A stretch of DNA of 64,000 bases from Pseudomonas sp. DTU12.3 (GCF_004124275.1 NZ_CP027218.1:6204470-6268469); one strand, 5' to 3'. Shown: positions 17,132-26,544, numbered from the stretch's first letter. Numbers and translations: made by a program. Notes: a model not told the origin generated them from the letters alone.

Positions 17132-17377
17132 ATGTCGCTTACCCCTGAGCTGGTTGCCGAACTGGAAGTCCTCGCACTCTTTCCCCTGGACAGTTCCCAG
17201 GAAGGTTTGAAAATCCATCAGACCGCTGCCCCGAAACACATTTCTGCCGCCAAACGTCTCTTTGAAAAAGACCTGACCGATCAGCCCGACGGCGGTTATC
17301 TGACCAGCCTCGGCCGCGACGCCGCACAAAATGTGCAAACCGTGCTGACCATTCTCAGAGAGCAGGAAACAGCCTGA
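17132..17377 (+). CDS. TIGR02647 family protein
   Basis: The 81-residue protein (MSLTPELVAELEVLALFPLD, then GLKIHQTAAPKHISAAKRLF) matches the small gammaproteobacterial TIGR02647 family, sometimes described as DNA-binding. No function has been shown. A GGAG site precedes the ATG. It is found beside cyaA here as in P. aeruginosa (PA5273 beside PA5272). Confidence 0.8.
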   Translation: MSLTPELVAELEVLALFPLDSSQEGLKIHQTAAPKHISAAKRLFEKDLTDQPDGGYLTSLGRDAAQNVQTVLTILREQETA

Positions 17378-17572
17378 TTTTCCCCTGACTTCGCCCACGG
17401 GAACTCCCGCCAAGGGATTTCCGCGGGCCTGCCCGGGCGTCAACCGCCACTGCACGATAGAAATCTGACGTCAAAAAACAAAATCAGCTTAAAAGTCCCG
17501 CTGCGCTAAGGCTAAACTGCCTGACATTCCGAGACCCTCTACGTCCGTGCCTGCGAGCCGGTTTGAGCTGAC

Positions 17573-20416
17573 ATGACGCGCACCCACGAAATCCGCCCCG
17601 ACCTGGACGAGGGAATAGACCGCAAGGTACTCAGCCAGCTGCGCGCGCGCTTTCTCAAACTCAATGAAGGCCGCCTCGGCCGCGCACTGGAAGGATTGTC
17701 GACGCGCCAGCAAGGCGTACTGACGCTGCTGCCGCTGTTCTTCCACGTCAATCATCCGCTGTTACCGGGGTATGTCTCGGGCAGTACGCCGGCCGGCCTG
17801 TCCAATTATGAGCCGGATGCCAACGCGCTTGCCGAAGCCCAGCGCCTGACCCGTTCGTTTTCCTACAAGCCGCGCCATGGCAGCAATCCGCCGCGACCGA
17901 TTCATGGCCTGTTCCTGATGGGCAGCCTTGGCACGCTGGCGCAGGCCGATCAGAGCGATATGGACGTGTGGGTTTGTCACGCGCCGGACCTGAGCGAAAG
18001 CGAACTCGCTGAATTGAGCAAAAAATGTCAGTTGCTCGAAACCTGGGCGGCGAGCCAGGGTGCCGAGGCGCATTTCTTCCTGATCGACCCGGTGCGCTTC
18101 GTCAAAGGCGAACGCGACACTCAGCTCAGTTCGGAAAACTGCGGAACCACTCAGCACTATCTGCTGCTCGACGAGTTTTATCGCACCGCGATCTGGCTCG
18201 CCGGACGTACGCCGATCTGGTGGCTGGTACCGGTCTACGAAGAGAACGCCTACGACCTCTATACCCACACCCTGCTCTCGAAGCGTTTTATCCGCGCCGA
18301 CGAAACCCTCGACCTTGGCCATCTGGCGACAATTCCACCGGGGGAATTCATCGGCGCCGGTTTGTGGCAATTGTTCAAGGGCATCGAATCGCCGTACAAA
18401 TCGGTGCTGAAACTGTTGCTGACCGAGGTCTATGCCAGCGAGCACCCGCAGGTTCAGTGCCTGAGCCTGCGCTTCAAGAAAGCCGTGTTCGCCAATCAGC
18501 TGGATCTGGACGAGCTGGATCCGTACATGGTCGTGTACCGCCGGATCGAGGAATACCTGACGGCGCGTAATGAACCGGAAAGGCTGGAACTGGTACGCCG
18601 CGCCCTGTATCTGAAGGTCAACCGCAAACTGACCGGCACCAGCCGCAGTCAGGGCTGGCAGCGCTCCCTGCTGGAAAAGCTGGCCGGCGAATGGCATTGG
18701 GATCAGCGGCAACTGGCCCTGCTCGACAGTCGCAGCCAGTGGAAAGTCCGCCAGGTCAGCGCCGAACGCCGCGCACTGGTCAATGAACTGAACTACAGCT
18801 ATCGCTTCCTGACCCAGTTCGCCCGCACCGAGCAGACTGTCAGCCTGATCAACAAGCGTGACCTCAATGTGCTCGGCCGCCGGCTCTACGCCGCCTTCGA
18901 ACGCAAAGCCGACAAGATCGAGTTCATCAATCCCGGCATCGCCCCGGATCTGGCCGAAGACACCCTGACGCTGGTGCAGTCGCGCAACAAAAAGGAACCG
19001 GGGCAAACCCAGTGGGGCCTGTACAACGGCAGCCTCACGGCGCAGGAGTGGGAACACTTCGCGCCGATCAAGCGCAGCCGCGAGTTGCTCGAACTGCTGA
19101 CCTGGTGCCATCGCAACGGCGTGATCGACAGCAGCACCCGCCTGGCGCTGCATCCCGGCACCAGCGACCTGAGTGAGTTCGAGTTGTTCAACCTGCTCGG
19201 CAGCCTGCAACAGTGCATCGCCCTGCCCTTGCCCACCGTGTCCGAAGAGCCGCTGCTGCGCGCCGCCGTGCCGAGCGAAGTGCTGATACTGGTCAACGTC
19301 GGTGTCGACCCGCTCAAGCATCACCGCGACCTGAACATCCTGATGACCACCGAGCGCACGGACTCGCTGAGCTACGCCGGTGTACGCGAAAATCTGGTGC
19401 TGACGCTGGATCAGGTCACGCTCAACAGCTGGAATGAAGTGCTGGTCAACCGCTTCGACGGGCCGCACGCCCTGCTCGACTGCCTGCGCGATTACCTCAA
19501 CAACCTGCCACGCGGGCCGTTGCAGCCGTCGCTTAAGGTGCGTTGCTTCTGCCACAACCGCGCGCAATTCATTGCCCGGCGCGTCGAGGAAATCGTCGAT
19601 ACCGCGCAGAACCTGTTGCTCAGCGACTTGAATCACCGCTACCTGATCCAGGTGCAGCAGCACTATCACGTGCTGGAGTTGGTGCCGGGCCAGGTCAACC
19701 ACGTTGCCCTCGCCACCCTGCCGGCGCTGCTCGATTACCTCGGCGAAGAACAGCCGCGCTACAGCCCGCTGCACCTGGACCCGATGGCGCTGGAAGAACA
19801 CGACCTCGCGCTGATCCTGCCGATGGGTCAGCCGGAATGCATTCAGGTGTTCTACCGCATCACCGAGCAGCAGGCCGAGCTGTATGTGCTGGATGAGTTC
19901 AACGCGTTGTGGCTGCAACAATTGCCGTACCACGATGAACAGAGTTTGTTGGTACCGCTGCAGCGCTTTTTGCAATCGATCCTGTTCCGCCGCGAAGCCG
20001 TGCTGCCGATGGACGCCGGCCCCGAGGGTCGCCTCGAAACTTTGTATTACCAGTTATTGCCTTCCGGCCCGGGGCGTGCGCGCCGGGTCGAAGCGCGACC
20101 AGCACCGCAGACGCCGGTGAACAAGCCGTTTTATGACGTGCAGGCGATCGTCGGCAAAGCCGCACCGGGGGAAGTGCAAGTCACCTTGTATTGCAATCAA
20201 CGGGAATTCAGCGAGCTGGAACATGGCGACCAGCTGTTCAGCGTGGTCGCCAGGGAGATCGTCGAGCAGCGCCGCGAAAGCGAACGCTATCGCTGCTACA
20301 TCACCGACCTCGACCTTTCGGGCCTGCTCGGTGACGGGCAAAGTTCAAGCAATCTGTATCTGCGCTACAAGGCTGACCTGGAGCGCGCTCTGAACGAGGC
20401 ACTCGAACAGGTCTGA
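17573..20416 (+). CDS. cyaA: Class I adenylate cyclase
   Basis: The 947-residue cytosolic protein makes cAMP from ATP and corresponds to enterobacterial-type class I adenylate cyclase. The N-terminal catalytic domain includes LMGSLGTLAQADQSDMDVW, where the Gly-Ser and spaced Asp residues resemble the polymerase-beta-type nucleotidyltransferase site. A long regulatory C-terminal domain follows. In P. aeruginosa this cytosolic cyclase works beside the class III CyaB and Vfr. The ATG at 17573 is the first good start. It is followed head to head by rnk with a 7-bp gap. Confidence 0.95.
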   Translation: MTRTHEIRPDLDEGIDRKVLSQLRARFLKLNEGRLGRALEGLSTRQQGVLTLLPLFFHVNHPLLPGYVSGSTPAGLSNYEPDANALAEAQRLTRSFSYKPRHGSNPPRPIHGLFLMGSLGTLAQADQSDMDVWVCHAPDLSESELAELSKKCQLLETWAASQGAEAHFFLIDPVRFVKGERDTQLSSENCGTTQHYLLLDEFYRTAIWLAGRTPIWWLVPVYEENAYDLYTHTLLSKRFIRADETLDLGHLATIPPGEFIGAGLWQLFKGIESPYKSVLKLLLTEVYASEHPQVQCLSLRFKKAVFANQLDLDELDPYMVVYRRIEEYLTARNEPERLELVRRALYLKVNRKLTGTSRSQGWQRSLLEKLAGEWHWDQRQLALLDSRSQWKVRQVSAERRALVNELNYSYRFLTQFARTEQTVSLINKRDLNVLGRRLYAAFERKADKIEFINPGIAPDLAEDTLTLVQSRNKKEPGQTQWGLYNGSLTAQEWEHFAPIKRSRELLELLTWCHRNGVIDSSTRLALHPGTSDLSEFELFNLLGSLQQCIALPLPTVSEEPLLRAAVPSEVLILVNVGVDPLKHHRDLNILMTTERTDSLSYAGVRENLVLTLDQVTLNSWNEVLVNRFDGPHALLDCLRDYLNNLPRGPLQPSLKVRCFCHNRAQFIARRVEEIVDTAQNLLLSDLNHRYLIQVQQHYHVLELVPGQVNHVALATLPALLDYLGEEQPRYSPLHLDPMALEEHDLALILPMGQPECIQVFYRITEQQAELYVLDEFNALWLQQLPYHDEQSLLVPLQRFLQSILFRREAVLPMDAGPEGRLETLYYQLLPSGPGRARRVEARPAPQTPVNKPFYDVQAIVGKAAPGEVQVTLYCNQREFSELEHGDQLFSVVAREIVEQRRESERYRCYITDLDLSGLLGDGQSSSNLYLRYKADLERALNEALEQV

Positions 20417-20423
20417 GGCGGGC

Positions 20424-20843
20424 TTACTCGCGGAAATCACCGCCGTTGGCCGGCTGCGACTCGACTTCGAGCAAGGTCAGCTTGAGGGTCTTGCCACCTG
20501 GTGCTGGCCAGTCGATGTGCTGACCGACTTTCAGGCCCAGCAGCGCACTGCCAACCGGTGCCAGAATGGAAATCTTGCCTTCGTCAGCGTTGGCATCCTT
20601 GGGATAGACCAGCGTCAGGTGGTAATCCTTGCCACTGCCTTCTTCGCGGCAATGCACGCGCGAATTCATGGTCACGACATCGGCGGGCACTTCATCGTGG
20701 CCGACCACGGTGTCGGCGCGGTCCAGTTCGGTTTGCAGCGCAATCACGCCCGGTGCAGCCTGATCTTTCTCGTTCAGGCTGTCGATCAGGCGCTCCAGAC
20801 GTTGCACGTCCAGACGGGTAAGGGTGATGGAAGGTGCGGTCAT
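20424..20843 (-). CDS. rnk: Rnk, regulator of nucleoside diphosphate kinase
   Basis: The 139-residue protein has an N-terminal helical segment (SITLTRLDVQRLERLIDSLN) and a C-terminal GreA/GreB-like domain (ISILAPVGSALLGLKVGQHIDW). Rnk proteins bind RNA polymerase and were found as regulators of nucleoside diphosphate kinase; in P. aeruginosa the gene is tied to the algQ/alginate network. The ATG at 20843 is chosen because the family begins at MTAPSITL; ten upstream codons are excluded. Confidence 0.92.
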   Translation of the reverse strand: MTAPSITLTRLDVQRLERLIDSLNEKDQAAPGVIALQTELDRADTVVGHDEVPADVVTMNSRVHCREEGSGKDYHLTLVYPKDANADEGKISILAPVGSALLGLKVGQHIDWPAPGGKTLKLTLLEVESQPANGGDFRE

Positions 20844-20872
20844 GATCCGGGCAGACTCCTTTCTTCTGCACA

Positions 20873-20912
20873 CAAAAAAAGCAAAACCCCGCCAAAAAAG
20901 ACGGGGTTTTCA
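20873..20912 (-). terminator. Rho-independent terminator upstream of rnk
   Basis: A hairpin AAAACCCCG / CGGGGTTTT has an A run on its left side, that is, a T run after it when read on the minus strand. It can end transcription of the cyaY-DUF1289 unit before rnk. Confidence 0.8.
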
Positions 20913-20987
20913 CCGTGCCTCGGTGGTTTGAGGCGTCTGCGGACACTATCACAGCTCAAAAAATATACAAGCCACCCACCCGGCCAC

Positions 20988-21070
20988 CCCTGTAAGAGCT
21001 GCCGCAGGCTGCGATCTTTGCTTTTAAAGATTCAAGATCAAAAGATCGCAGCCTTCGGCAGCTCCTACAT
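20988..21070. repeat. REP doublet (GATCGCAGCC type) overlapping the DUF1289 gene end
   Basis: Two inverted copies of the CTGTAGGAGCTGCCGAAGG-type element lie about 25 bp apart, one with a changed base (TGTAAGAGC). The right copy supplies the TAG stop codon of the DUF1289 gene. Confidence 0.85.
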
Positions 21071-21286
21071 TGAGGAGTTGCGGCGTTCTGCGGCCTGGGC
21101 GCAGATGACCCGGCGGCGCTGATCGTCCGCCGAGCGCCATTCGCGGATGTCCTCGACATGCCGGAAGCAGCCCAGGCAAACCTTCTGTTCGTCCAGTCGG
21201 CACACGCCGCTGCACGGCGAAGGCACGGCCGGGCTGATGTTGCTGTAAAGCGGCTTCGGCGGACGAACGGGAGCGGTGTCAGTCAC
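21065..21286 (-). CDS. DUF1289 family cysteine-motif protein
   Basis: The 73-residue protein contains PCSGVCRLDEQKVCLGCFR, the four-cysteine motif of the DUF1289 family, which probably binds a metal. Function is unknown. The start is taken as the GTG at 21286, five bases after the cyaY stop, since the frame upstream overlaps cyaY and has no family likeness. The stop TAG falls inside a REP element, so the C-terminal residues may vary between strains. Confidence 0.75.
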   Translation of the reverse strand: MTDTAPVRPPKPLYSNISPAVPSPCSGVCRLDEQKVCLGCFRHVEDIREWRSADDQRRRVICAQAAERRNSSM

Positions 21287-21290
21287 GGAA

Positions 21291-21623
21291 TCACAGACCT
21301 TCGAAATCGAATTCGGCGCCGGCCTGCTGCTTGACGATGCGCTCGAGCATTTCGCCCAATTGCTCTTCGCTCTTGTCGCACATCCAGCGCTCGCTTTCTT
21401 CATCGTAGTCGAAGTGGAAACCACCGGACACCGCCGCCAGCCACAGCTGACGCAGCGGCTCCTGACGACTGAAGATCAGCTGCGAGCCGTTTTCGAACTT
21501 GACGGTGAGCACACCGGCCGAGTTCTCCATGTCGATATCCAGGTCGCTTTCGTCAAAGATGTCTTCCAGTTTTTCCTGGGTTTCATCGACCAGATCGTGG
21601 AAACGGGCTTCGGACAAACTCAT
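21291..21623 (-). CDS. cyaY: CyaY, bacterial frataxin
   Basis: The 110-residue protein begins MSLSEARFHDLVDETQEKLEDI with the acidic first helix typical of frataxins, followed by DIDMENSAGVLTVKFENGSQ and the QEPLRQLWLA strand. It binds iron and modulates Fe-S cluster assembly on the IscS machinery. It is divergent from lptM-lysA with a REP pair between, as in P. aeruginosa (PA5275-PA5277). Confidence 0.93.
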   Translation of the reverse strand: MSLSEARFHDLVDETQEKLEDIFDESDLDIDMENSAGVLTVKFENGSQLIFSRQEPLRQLWLAAVSGGFHFDYDEESERWMCDKSEEQLGEMLERIVKQQAGAEFDFEGL

Positions 21624-21735
21624 TGCGGCAACCTCAAAAAATGTCTGATCAGGCTCAAGCGCCGAAAGATACGGACGCGCCTCACTGATTGCAAAGAATA
21701 ACGACCAAGCACCTCAATGGCACTGCAGACACCGT

Positions 21736-21831
21736 ACCTGTGGGAGCGGGCTTGCTCGCGAAGAGGCCGGCACATCCAAGATATTTGCCGCCTGAACCAG
21801 CGCTTTCGCGAGCAAGCCCGCTCCCACAGGG
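21736..21831. repeat. REP doublet (GTGGGAGCGGGCTTGCTCGCG type)
   Basis: Two copies of the element lie in opposite orientation about 45 bp apart, in the divergent region between cyaY and lptM. They may reach close to both promoters. Confidence 0.85.
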
Positions 21832-21940
21832 GTTTGTGCGTCTGCAGCAAGCCCCGCCGGACGGGAGGGGCATCACATAGGCAAGCTGCCGGGTGGCCGG
21901 TATACTCCGGCGCAATTAACGCATTTTCAAGGATTTCGCC

Positions 21941-22117
21941 ATGAAGCGCCTGATCTCTTCCCTTGCTGCGCTCGTCGCGGTTGCCTGCCTTGTTTCGGCC
22001 TGCGGTCAAAAAGGCCCGCTGTACCTGCCGGATGACAGCCAGGACCCGGCCGAGCAAGCCAAATCGTCGCAACAACAACCTGCCTCCAAGGCGCACAAGC
22101 ACGACGTTTACCAATAA
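21941..22117 (+). CDS. lptM: LptM (LppL) small lipoprotein
   Basis: The 58-residue lipoprotein has a short signal peptide with Cys21 in VSACGQKGPLYLP, the YifL/LptM signature. In E. coli LptM assists oxidative maturation of the LPS translocon LptD; the Pseudomonas gene beside lysA is known as lppL. A hydrophilic tail (QQQPASKAHKHDVYQ) follows. The ATG has AAGGATTT upstream, and the gene lies 9 bp before lysA, so they are co-transcribed. Confidence 0.9.
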   Translation: MKRLISSLAALVAVACLVSACGQKGPLYLPDDSQDPAEQAKSSQQQPASKAHKHDVYQ

Positions 22118-22126
22118 GGGATCGCC

Positions 22127-23374
22127 ATGGACGCTTTTAACTACCGTGGCGGCGAACTGTTCGCGGAAGGTGTGGCGCTCTGCGCCATTGCCGACCGCTT
22201 CGGCACGCCTACCTACGTTTACTCGCGCGCGCACATCGAAGCTCAGTATCTGGCCTTTGCCGATGCGCTGGCCGGCATGCCGCACCTGGTCTGCTTTGCG
22301 GTCAAAGCCAACTCCAACCTTGGCGTACTGAATGTCCTGGCCCGTCTCGGCGCCGGTTTCGACATCGTTTCCCGTGGCGAGCTGGAACGCGTACTCGCCG
22401 CTGGCGGTAGCCCTGACAAGATCGTTTTCTCCGGCGTCGGCAAGACCCGTGACGACATGCGTCGTGCGCTGGAAGTCGGCGTGCACTGCTTCAACGTCGA
22501 ATCCACCGACGAGCTCGAGCGCCTGCAAGTAGTCGCCGCCGAGCTGGGCGTTCGTGCACCGGTATCGCTGCGCGTGAACCCGGACGTCGATGCCGGCACC
22601 CACCCGTACATTTCCACCGGTCTCAAAGAGAACAAGTTCGGCATCGCCATCGCCGACGCCGAAGACGTGTACGTACGCGCCGCGCATCTGCCGAACCTGG
22701 AAGTGGTCGGTGTCGACTGCCACATCGGTTCGCAACTGACCACGCTGCCGCCATTCCTCGATGCGCTCGACCGTCTGCTGGATCTGGTCGATCGTCTTGG
22801 CGATTGCGGCATTCACCTGCGCCACATCGATCTCGGTGGTGGTTTGGGTGTGCGTTATCGTGATGAAGAGCCGCCTTTGGCTGCCGATTACATCAAGGCT
22901 GTGCGCGAGCGTCTGAACGGTCGTGATCTGGCGCTGGTGTTCGAGCCGGGCCGTTTCATCGTTGCCAACGCCGGCGTGCTGCTGACTCAGGTCGAGTACC
23001 TCAAGCACACTGAGCACAAAGACTTCGCCATCGTCGACGCGGCGATGAACGACCTGATCCGCCCGGCGCTGTATCAGGCGTGGATGGACGTTACCGCGGT
23101 CAAGCCGCGTGACACCGCTGCGCGCAAATACGACATCGTCGGCCCGATCTGCGAAACCGGTGACTTCCTCGCCAAGGACCGCGAACTGGCATTGGCCGAA
23201 GGCGATCTGCTGGCCGTGCATTCGGCCGGCGCCTACGGTTTTGTGATGAGTTCCAACTACAACACTCGCGGCCGTGCTGCCGAAGTGCTGGTAGACGGTG
23301 ACAAGGTATTTGAAGTGCGCCGCCGCGAAACCGTGGCCGAGCTGTTTGCCGGCGAAAGCCTGCTGCCGGAGTAA
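22127..23374 (+). CDS. lysA: Diaminopimelate decarboxylase
   Basis: The 415-residue PLP enzyme converts meso-diaminopimelate to lysine. It has the alanine racemase-like barrel with the PLP lysine at about residue 60 (CFAVKANSN), HIGSQ, the glycine loop LGGGLGVRY and EPGRFIVANAG. The C-terminal substrate motif is GPICETGDFL. AAGGGATCG precedes the ATG. It is in an operon with lptM, dapF, DUF484, xerC and a phosphatase. Confidence 0.98.
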   Translation: MDAFNYRGGELFAEGVALCAIADRFGTPTYVYSRAHIEAQYLAFADALAGMPHLVCFAVKANSNLGVLNVLARLGAGFDIVSRGELERVLAAGGSPDKIVFSGVGKTRDDMRRALEVGVHCFNVESTDELERLQVVAAELGVRAPVSLRVNPDVDAGTHPYISTGLKENKFGIAIADAEDVYVRAAHLPNLEVVGVDCHIGSQLTTLPPFLDALDRLLDLVDRLGDCGIHLRHIDLGGGLGVRYRDEEPPLAADYIKAVRERLNGRDLALVFEPGRFIVANAGVLLTQVEYLKHTEHKDFAIVDAAMNDLIRPALYQAWMDVTAVKPRDTAARKYDIVGPICETGDFLAKDRELALAEGDLLAVHSAGAYGFVMSSNYNTRGRAAEVLVDGDKVFEVRRRETVAELFAGESLLPE

Positions 23375-23377
23375 CCC

Positions 23378-24208
23378 ATGCTGCTGCGTTTTACCAAAAT
23401 GCACGGCTTGGGCAATGACTTCATGGTTCTCGACCTGGTCAGCCAGCACGCGCATATTCAGCCAAAGCACGCCAAGCAATGGGGCGACCGCCACACCGGC
23501 ATCGGTTTCGACCAGTTGCTGATCGTCGAGGCGCCGAGCAACCCGGATGTAGATTTCCGCTATCGGATCTTCAACTCCGACGGCTCGGAAGTTGAGCAGT
23601 GCGGCAACGGTGCACGCTGCTTTGCGCGCTTCGTGCTCGACAAGCGTCTGACCGCGAAACGGCAGATTCGCGTCGAGACCAAGGGCGGCATCATCGAACT
23701 GGATGTGCGTAACGACGGCCAGATCGGCGTGAACATGGGCGCCCCGCGTCTGGTGCCGGCGGATATTCCGTTCCAGGCGCCAGCGCAGGCCATCAGCTAT
23801 CAGCTGGAAGTCGACGGCACCACGGTCGAACTCGCCGCTGTGTCGATGGGCAACCCGCATGCGGTGCTGCGCGTACAGGACATCAACAGTGCACCGGTGC
23901 ATGACCTGGGGCCTAAAATCGAACACCATCCGCGCTTCCCGGCGCGGGTCAATGTCGGTTTCCTCCAGGTCATCGACCGTAATCGTGCGCAATTGCGCGT
24001 GTGGGAACGTGGCGCCGGGGAAACCCAGGCCTGCGGCACCGGCGCGTGTGCAGCGGCTGTCGCCGCGATCAGCCAGGGGTGGATGGATTCGCCGCTATTG
24101 ATCGACCTGCCTGGCGGGCGCCTGTCCATTGAATGGGCAGGCCCTGGCCAACCGGTACTGATGACCGGTCCGGCAGTTCGTGTATACGAAGGACAAGTAC
24201 GTCTTTGA
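23378..24208 (+). CDS. dapF: Diaminopimelate epimerase
   Basis: The 276-residue enzyme interconverts LL- and meso-diaminopimelate, supplying both lysine synthesis and peptidoglycan. The two catalytic cysteines are in VEQCGNGARC (Cys75) and QACGTGACAAA (about residue 219), and the N-terminal MHGLGNDFMVLD is conserved. It starts 3 bp after the lysA stop, with its ribosome site inside the end of lysA. Confidence 0.98.
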   Translation: MLLRFTKMHGLGNDFMVLDLVSQHAHIQPKHAKQWGDRHTGIGFDQLLIVEAPSNPDVDFRYRIFNSDGSEVEQCGNGARCFARFVLDKRLTAKRQIRVETKGGIIELDVRNDGQIGVNMGAPRLVPADIPFQAPAQAISYQLEVDGTTVELAAVSMGNPHAVLRVQDINSAPVHDLGPKIEHHPRFPARVNVGFLQVIDRNRAQLRVWERGAGETQACGTGACAAAVAAISQGWMDSPLLIDLPGGRLSIEWAGPGQPVLMTGPAVRVYEGQVRL

Positions 24209-24221
24209 GTGAGCAGAAACC

Positions 24222-24947
24222 ATGACCGATAAGCCTCAGGTACCCGCCCGACAGTCCGACGAATCAGCGTCCGAGAGCCTCGAGGCGGCAGCGGTTGCCG
24301 CATACCTCGAGGCGCATCCGGACTTCTTCGTCGAGCACGAAGAACTGCTGCCCGCCCTGCGCATTCCTCACCAACGCGGTGACACCGTTTCGCTGGTCGA
24401 GCGGCAGATGACCATTCTGCGCGACCGCAATATCGAGATGCGTCATCGCCTCTCACAGTTGATGGATGTCGCCCGCGACAACGATCGCCTGTTCGACAAG
24501 ACCCGTCGCCTGATCCTCGCCCTGATGGACGCCGCCAGCCTGGAAGACGTGGTGATTAGCGTCGAAGACAGTCTGCGTCAGGATTTTCAGGTGCCTTTTG
24601 TCAGCCTGATCCTGCTCGGCGACAACCCGGCGCCGGTCGGGCGCTGGGTCAGCCACGCCGACGCCCAGGTCGCCATCGGCGGCCTGCTCACTGAGGGCAA
24701 AAGCGTCAGCGGCAGCCTGCGTGAGCACGAACTGGACTTCCTCTTCGGTGAAGAACAGCGCAAGCAGATCGGCTCCACTGCCGTCGTCGCAGTCAGCCAT
24801 GAAGGTATCCACGGCATCCTGGCGATCGCCAGCCGTGACCCGCAGCACTACAAGAGTTCGGTCGGTACGCTGTTCCTCAGCTACATCGCCGAAGTCATGG
24901 GCCGCGTGCTGCCACGGGTCAACAGCTCCCTGCGCTCGGTACGCTGA
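24222..24947 (+). CDS. DUF484 (GAF-like) protein
   Basis: The 241-residue soluble protein has a helical N-terminus (VAAYLEAHPDFFVEHEELLPAL, LVERQMTILRDRN) and a GAF-like C-terminal domain. This is the DUF484 family, nearly always found between dapF and xerC in gammaproteobacteria (YigA in E. coli). No function is established. It is separated from dapF by 13 bp and from xerC by 2 bp, so it belongs to the operon. Confidence 0.9.
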   Translation: MTDKPQVPARQSDESASESLEAAAVAAYLEAHPDFFVEHEELLPALRIPHQRGDTVSLVERQMTILRDRNIEMRHRLSQLMDVARDNDRLFDKTRRLILALMDAASLEDVVISVEDSLRQDFQVPFVSLILLGDNPAPVGRWVSHADAQVAIGGLLTEGKSVSGSLREHELDFLFGEEQRKQIGSTAVVAVSHEGIHGILAIASRDPQHYKSSVGTLFLSYIAEVMGRVLPRVNSSLRSVR

Positions 24948-24949
24948 GC

Positions 24950-25849
24950 ATGGAACGGCAACTGGACGCTTACTGCGAACACCTGCGCAGTGAGCGACAG
25001 GTGTCGCCGCACACGCTGTCGGCCTACCGCCGCGACCTCGATAAAGTTCTCGGCTGGTGCGTCAAACAAAACATCGGCAGTTGGTCTGCGCTGGACATTC
25101 AGCGCCTGCGCAGCCTGATTGCTCGCTTGCATGCGCAAGGGCAGTCCTCGCGCAGCCTCGCCCGACTGCTCTCGGCGGTGCGCGGGCTCTATCACTATCT
25201 GAATCGTGAAGGTCTTTGCGACCATGATCCGGCGACCGGTCTGGCCCCCCCGAAAGGCGAGCGCCGCCTGCCGAAAACCCTCGACACTGACCGTGCGCTG
25301 CAACTGCTCGAAGGTGCGGTAGAAGATGATTTTCTCGCGCGGCGCGATCAGGCGATTCTTGAGCTGTTCTATTCTTCCGGCCTGCGCCTTTCCGAACTGA
25401 CCGGGCTCAATCTCGATCAGCTCGACCTCGCCGATGGCATGGTTCAAGTGCTCGGCAAAGGCAGTAAAACCCGTCTGCTGCCGGTCGGCAAAAAGGCCCG
25501 CGAAGCAATCGAACAATGGTTGCCGTTGCGCGCGATGGCCAATCCGGCGGATGACGCCGTGTTCGTCAGCCAGCAAGGTCGGCGCCTCGGCCCGCGAGCG
25601 ATTCAGGTGCGGGTCAAACTGGCCGGCGAACGCGAACTGGGGCAGAACCTGCACCCGCACATGCTGCGGCATTCCTTCGCCAGCCATTTGCTCGAATCCT
25701 CGCAGGATCTGCGCGCGGTGCAGGAATTGCTCGGCCACTCCGACATCAAGACCACGCAGATCTACACCCACCTGGACTTCCAGCACCTGGCGGCGGTCTA
25801 CGACAGCGCCCACCCACGGGCCAAACGCATGAAAGGCGACGATTCATGA
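24950..25849 (+). CDS. xerC: Tyrosine recombinase XerC
   Basis: The 299-residue protein resolves chromosome dimers at dif together with XerD. It has the N-terminal SAM-like core-binding domain and the C-terminal catalytic domain. The catalytic residues are Arg in SSGLRLSELTGL, the HxxR pair in HMLRHSFASHLL, and the final His and Tyr in LLGHSDIKTTQIYTHLD. The P. aeruginosa equivalent is named sss. Its stop overlaps the next gene by four bases. Confidence 0.97.
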   Translation: MERQLDAYCEHLRSERQVSPHTLSAYRRDLDKVLGWCVKQNIGSWSALDIQRLRSLIARLHAQGQSSRSLARLLSAVRGLYHYLNREGLCDHDPATGLAPPKGERRLPKTLDTDRALQLLEGAVEDDFLARRDQAILELFYSSGLRLSELTGLNLDQLDLADGMVQVLGKGSKTRLLPVGKKAREAIEQWLPLRAMANPADDAVFVSQQGRRLGPRAIQVRVKLAGERELGQNLHPHMLRHSFASHLLESSQDLRAVQELLGHSDIKTTQIYTHLDFQHLAAVYDSAHPRAKRMKGDDS

Positions 25850-26544
25850 GCATCCAGTTGATCACCTTCGATCTCGACGACACCCTCTGGGACACCGCTC
25901 CGGTAATCGTCAGCGCCGAAGCGGTATTGCGCGAATGGCTGAGCGAACACGCGCCAAATCTGGGCGCGGTGCCGGTGGAGCATTTGTGGGCAATTCGTGA
26001 GCGTGTATTGGCTAGCGAACCGGGGCTGAAACATCGGATTAGCGCGCTACGTCGACGTGTTTTGTTTCATGCGATGGAAGACGCTGGATATGCCCATGGC
26101 GAAGCCACCGACTTGGCAGACAAGGGTTTTGAAGTGTTTCTGCATGCGCGACATCAGATCGAAGTGTTTCCTGAAGTAGAACCGGTGCTGGAGATTCTTG
26201 CCAATCACTATGCCCTTGGCGTAGTCACCAATGGCAATGCCGATGTAGGCCGTTTGGGTCTGGCGGATTACTTCAAGTTTGCGCTGTGCGCGGAAGATAT
26301 TGGCATCGCCAAACCGGATGCGCGACTGTTTCACGAAGCGTTGCAGCGCGGTGGCGCCACCGCCGAAACCGCCGTGCACATCGGTGATCATCCGGGCGAT
26401 GACATCGCCGGGGCGCAGCAGGCCGGGATGCGGGCGATCTGGTTCAACCCGGCGGGTAAACCGTGGGAAGCGGACCGTCTGCCGGATGCCGAAATCCGTA
26501 ACCTCAGCGACTTGCCAGCCGTGCTTGCACGCTGGAACCGCTGA
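25846..26544 (+). CDS. HAD-family phosphatase, YigB-like
   Basis: The 232-residue haloacid dehalogenase-fold hydrolase has the nucleophile and acid Asp9 and Asp11 (FDLDDTLWDT), motif II in GVVTNGN and motif IV in HIGDHPGDDIAGAQQAG. The position after xerC corresponds to yigB in E. coli, a phosphatase acting on FMN and other phosphates. ATG overlaps the xerC stop (ATGA). The REP doublet starts at the stop codon. Confidence 0.9.
   Translation: MSIQLITFDLDDTLWDTAPVIVSAEAVLREWLSEHAPNLGAVPVEHLWAIRERVLASEPGLKHRISALRRRVLFHAMEDAGYAHGEATDLADKGFEVFLHARHQIEVFPEVEPVLEILANHYALGVVTNGNADVGRLGLADYFKFALCAEDIGIAKPDARLFHEALQRGGATAETAVHIGDHPGDDIAGAQQAGMRAIWFNPAGKPWEADRLPDAEIRNLSDLPAVLARWNR

Noticed and set aside
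17762..19975. 737-codon minus-strand open frame opposite cyaA
   Set aside because: High-GC coding sequence on the plus strand keeps the opposite frame open. The composition is rich in His, Gln and Arg with no family likeness.
21620..23992. 790-codon minus-strand open frame opposite lysA and dapF
   Set aside because: It spans two well-identified genes and a REP pair and resembles no protein family.
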